This document shows positions 48,533 to 50,614 of a DNA stretch of 50,614 nt, in pieces; positions within the stretch are counted from its first letter, which is position 1, and every line of letters starts with the position of its first letter. The DNA is from Alphaproteobacteria bacterium (GTDB lineage Bacteria > Pseudomonadota > Alphaproteobacteria > ATCC43930 > CGMCC-115725), in assembly GCA_019240125.1 (NCBI GenBank), contig JAFAYW010000213.1, positions 1 to 50,614 of the forward strand, read 5' to 3'. The notes under the pieces were generated by a model. That model searched no databases. It worked only from the letters and a program-made list of their open reading frames with translations, and was not told the DNA's origin. The position numbers and the translations under genes were made by a program.

Positions 48533-50614
48533 ATGGCGGATACTCTGCACATAGGGGGTCAGGAGCGACCTGACAGGGCTCGGGTCAAAGCACGCGGAGC
48601 GTTTGTCAACACCGCGAAGGCAAGTTGCAGCATATACGAAAGCGGTCGTATGGTATTCGAGTGCATCAGGCACTCCCCCTACTACGATATGTCATACTTT
48701 TCGTTGGATACCTTGGATATCGGTAAATTTCATGCGGAGGGACTCCTACATCTTAACGACGCCGCTAGCATACGTGAAGATGAAACATACGATTTCTATG
48801 TTTTCAACTGGCACTTCGTTACCATGGCGTCGGACATAGACCCTCTGGCTATCAAACGACTACCGGTGCCCAAGTTTACGGTTGTTCTCGAGCTGGCGCC
48901 TGGCGACCCTCTGATGTTGGTCCCGCGGGAGGTGTTTGATGGCTATATGGTGCTGGATCCAACGGCTGAAGAGAACGGGAGGCTTGTTGCATTCCCGCGT
49001 CCGCTGGAGATGGATGGTCGTGAAGGACGGGTTTTCCGCGGAGCCGTCCCTACTATTGGATCTTTCGGTTTCGGGACACCGGCCAAGGGTTTTGAGTTGC
49101 TCGTTGAGGCGGTCAATCGGGAATTCGATAAAGCCATAGTGCGGATCAACATTCCCCACGGTCAGTACGTTGAGACCGACATCATTCATAGAATGCCCTA
49201 TGCGGAGCGGGTAAAAGACGTCTGCCGGCAAATTGCAAAGCCGGGCATCGAAGTGTCATTCACCAATGAGTTTCTGTCGCCAACGGAATTGGTGCAGTGG
49301 TGTACCCAGAATGATCTGAACTGTTTTATGTATACTCGCGCTCTTCCGGGTTTATCCGCTACAACGGATCAGTGCATTATTTCCGGTCAACCGCTTCTGA
49401 CGCTCACAAACGATACCTTCAGGCACATTCACCGGTATATCGAGCCCTACCCCTTCCAAGGCCTGAGAAAAGCCATCGCCACGACCGGGAAAACAGTTCG
49501 TTTGATTCAACAGGAATGGTCCAAGGAACGATTCCAAGACAAGTTTCACCAGATGTTGAGCGATGCGGGTATCATAACGATGCCGCACATCGAGAAATGC
49601 GTACCGCACATCGCTCAAACAGACTCGATTTTCGTGATTTCGCGCAACAGCCCTGGCGCGGATAATCCCTTCGACTATGCTCGGAAGATCGCCAATTCTA
49701 TCGGTCGAAGCAGGCAGCACCAGATCAGGCACATATCCTACGAATCTGCCGTCGAGACACTCGCCTCGCTCGGCCCGAGTGGCGCCGCAGGGATCGTCTT
49801 CGTAGATTACGATCTAGCGGCTTGCATTCAATTGGATGCAATTGTCTCCACCCTGCCGTGCAGAAAGATCATTATCCCCCGCGCAGATGAGCTGCGGGAG
49901 ACAGAATACCCCTATACTTGGGCAAACGTCGTTATCATTCCAAGACTTCCGATCATTCCATTTCATACAACCAGCGCGGGCTTGAAAACACCTGCTCGTA
50001 TCGTCCTCCTGGGCTTTTCGGCGAACTCGGCATTGCTGCAGGAAATTATTCAGAAGGTGCTAGGCGAAGTACCGACAGCGGAAGTCGTGGTAGAGTGCGA
50101 TGCACCTGATCCGGCGGCGGTCGCGAAAAAAGGGACGGCACCCTCTGGCGAGGCTCAGCCGCACGTCAGTTGGGCTTTTCTGAAGTCGGGCGACAGAAGT
50201 CTGCCGGATTATTTCGGTGAGAGTAGCCTAATCATCGCGAATAATGACCCCGCACGGACGCAGGAGCTGGAATCTCTGATAAGTATCGCCATGGTAACGG
50301 AGCGGCCGGTCGTGTTTACGCGCCGCGGGGTATTCCCACAGCTCCTGGGCCGCGAACTTTATGTCGAAGATCACTCAATTGCCGAGATCATCCGGATGGG
50401 GATGGCTGCACATATTAAGGTCCTTTACGACTTTGGTGAGTGGACGTTTGCCACGGCACTTCGACGCATCTTGGACGAGAGCTGGCGACCCACAATCAGT
50501 CCAGTCCCCGACAACGCAATTGTCGCGCTCTCGCCGGCACAGTTTCTGCAGGTTGCGGCGCTCGGCACCGGCGTCACCGTAACGGGCCACGAAAAGCGGG
50601 TTCACTTCCGGCAT
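48533..50614 (+). CDS. Large glycosyltransferase-like protein, cut by the window end
   Basis: 694 codons open to the last base, with no stop in frame; the C-terminus is outside. ATG 48533 has GGAGG 11 bases upstream and an in-frame TGA lies 47 bases before. Residues ~1-365 resemble a GT-B transferase: N-terminal IYESGRMVFECIR, then PTIGSFGFGTPAKGFELLVE at the start of the second lobe and DQCIISGQPLLTLTNDTFRH near its nucleotide site. Residues ~488-625 show a similar lobe again: ARIVLLGFSANSALLQEIIQ and ISIAMVTERPVVFTRRGVFP. No membrane helix. Sugar and acceptor are unknown. The call rests on motif resemblance only. Confidence 0.72.
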   Translation, partial: MADTLHIGGQERPDRARVKARGAFVNTAKASCSIYESGRMVFECIRHSPYYDMSYFSLDTLDIGKFHAEGLLHLNDAASIREDETYDFYVFNWHFVTMASDIDPLAIKRLPVPKFTVVLELAPGDPLMLVPREVFDGYMVLDPTAEENGRLVAFPRPLEMDGREGRVFRGAVPTIGSFGFGTPAKGFELLVEAVNREFDKAIVRINIPHGQYVETDIIHRMPYAERVKDVCRQIAKPGIEVSFTNEFLSPTELVQWCTQNDLNCFMYTRALPGLSATTDQCIISGQPLLTLTNDTFRHIHRYIEPYPFQGLRKAIATTGKTVRLIQQEWSKERFQDKFHQMLSDAGIITMPHIEKCVPHIAQTDSIFVISRNSPGADNPFDYARKIANSIGRSRQHQIRHISYESAVETLASLGPSGAAGIVFVDYDLAACIQLDAIVSTLPCRKIIIPRADELRETEYPYTWANVVIIPRLPIIPFHTTSAGLKTPARIVLLGFSANSALLQEIIQKVLGEVPTAEVVVECDAPDPAAVAKKGTAPSGEAQPHVSWAFLKSGDRSLPDYFGESSLIIANNDPARTQELESLISIAMVTERPVVFTRRGVFPQLLGRELYVEDHSIAEIIRMGMAAHIKVLYDFGEWTFATALRRILDESWRPTISPVPDNAIVALSPAQFLQVAALGTGVTVTGHEKRVHFRH

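Overview
The window is high-GC bacterial chromosome, most likely from an alphaproteobacterium of the Rhodospirillales type. I infer this from the hisB-hisH-X-hisA-hisF-hisE order, a 41-residue zinc-free L36, the NUDIX / DUF6111-like / CCA-transferase row, and a GAAC-N7-GAAC motif of the alphaproteobacterial LexA type. No rRNA, tRNA, CRISPR array, insertion sequence or phage gene was found. The identification rests on reading motifs, not on a database search.

Layout. 1-7.4 kb (minus strand) is housekeeping: a glycolate-oxidase subunit cut by the window edge, rpmJ, the his operon with an acetyltransferase inserted in it, and a two-gene drug-efflux pair (HlyD adaptor plus DHA2 permease). 7.6-15.7 kb holds a membrane glycosyltransferase, an orphan response regulator coupled to a second glycosyltransferase, a luciferase-like monooxygenase, two tandem paralogous small membrane proteins, an amidohydrolase, a sugar kinase and a short-chain dehydrogenase. 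15.8-23.9 kb holds a very unusual ABC transporter, a DegP-type protease, the NUDIX/DUF6111/cca row, hemC and a PilZ protein.

24-45.8 kb is an accessory catabolic region: two alpha/beta hydrolases, two VOC proteins, a flavin monooxygenase, a D-aminoacylase-like enzyme, a HAD phosphatase, a periplasmic molybdenum aldehyde oxidoreductase (PaoABC type), an ACMSD-type amidohydrolase, two allantoinase-like deacetylases and a second luciferase-like enzyme. Mixed among them are a small XRE regulator with a slippage-prone 7-bp repeat and an SOS-like box upstream, a heme-barrel protein, a soluble double-PAS chemoreceptor of BdlA type, an RRM protein and a lone Ada-type zinc domain. These look like oxidative and hydrolytic breakdown of organic acids, amides or aromatic compounds, but no complete pathway can be named.

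From about 45.9 kb to the end the base composition drops and the genes change to surface-polysaccharide type (DUF6165, a DUF4214-FkbM methyltransferase, and a long glycosyltransferase-like gene running off the edge). A 1.1-kb stretch without a recognisable gene lies among them. This looks like the start of a horizontally acquired glycan island.

Most promising for novelty: the 917-residue ABC transporter (15817-18570), whose ATPase domain is split by about 300 residues carrying extra copies of its own post-Q-loop segment and lacks several catalytic residues; the tandem small membrane proteins at 12.1-12.6 kb, one with its ribosome-binding site in a hairpin; and the 38.5-39.2 kb regulator locus.
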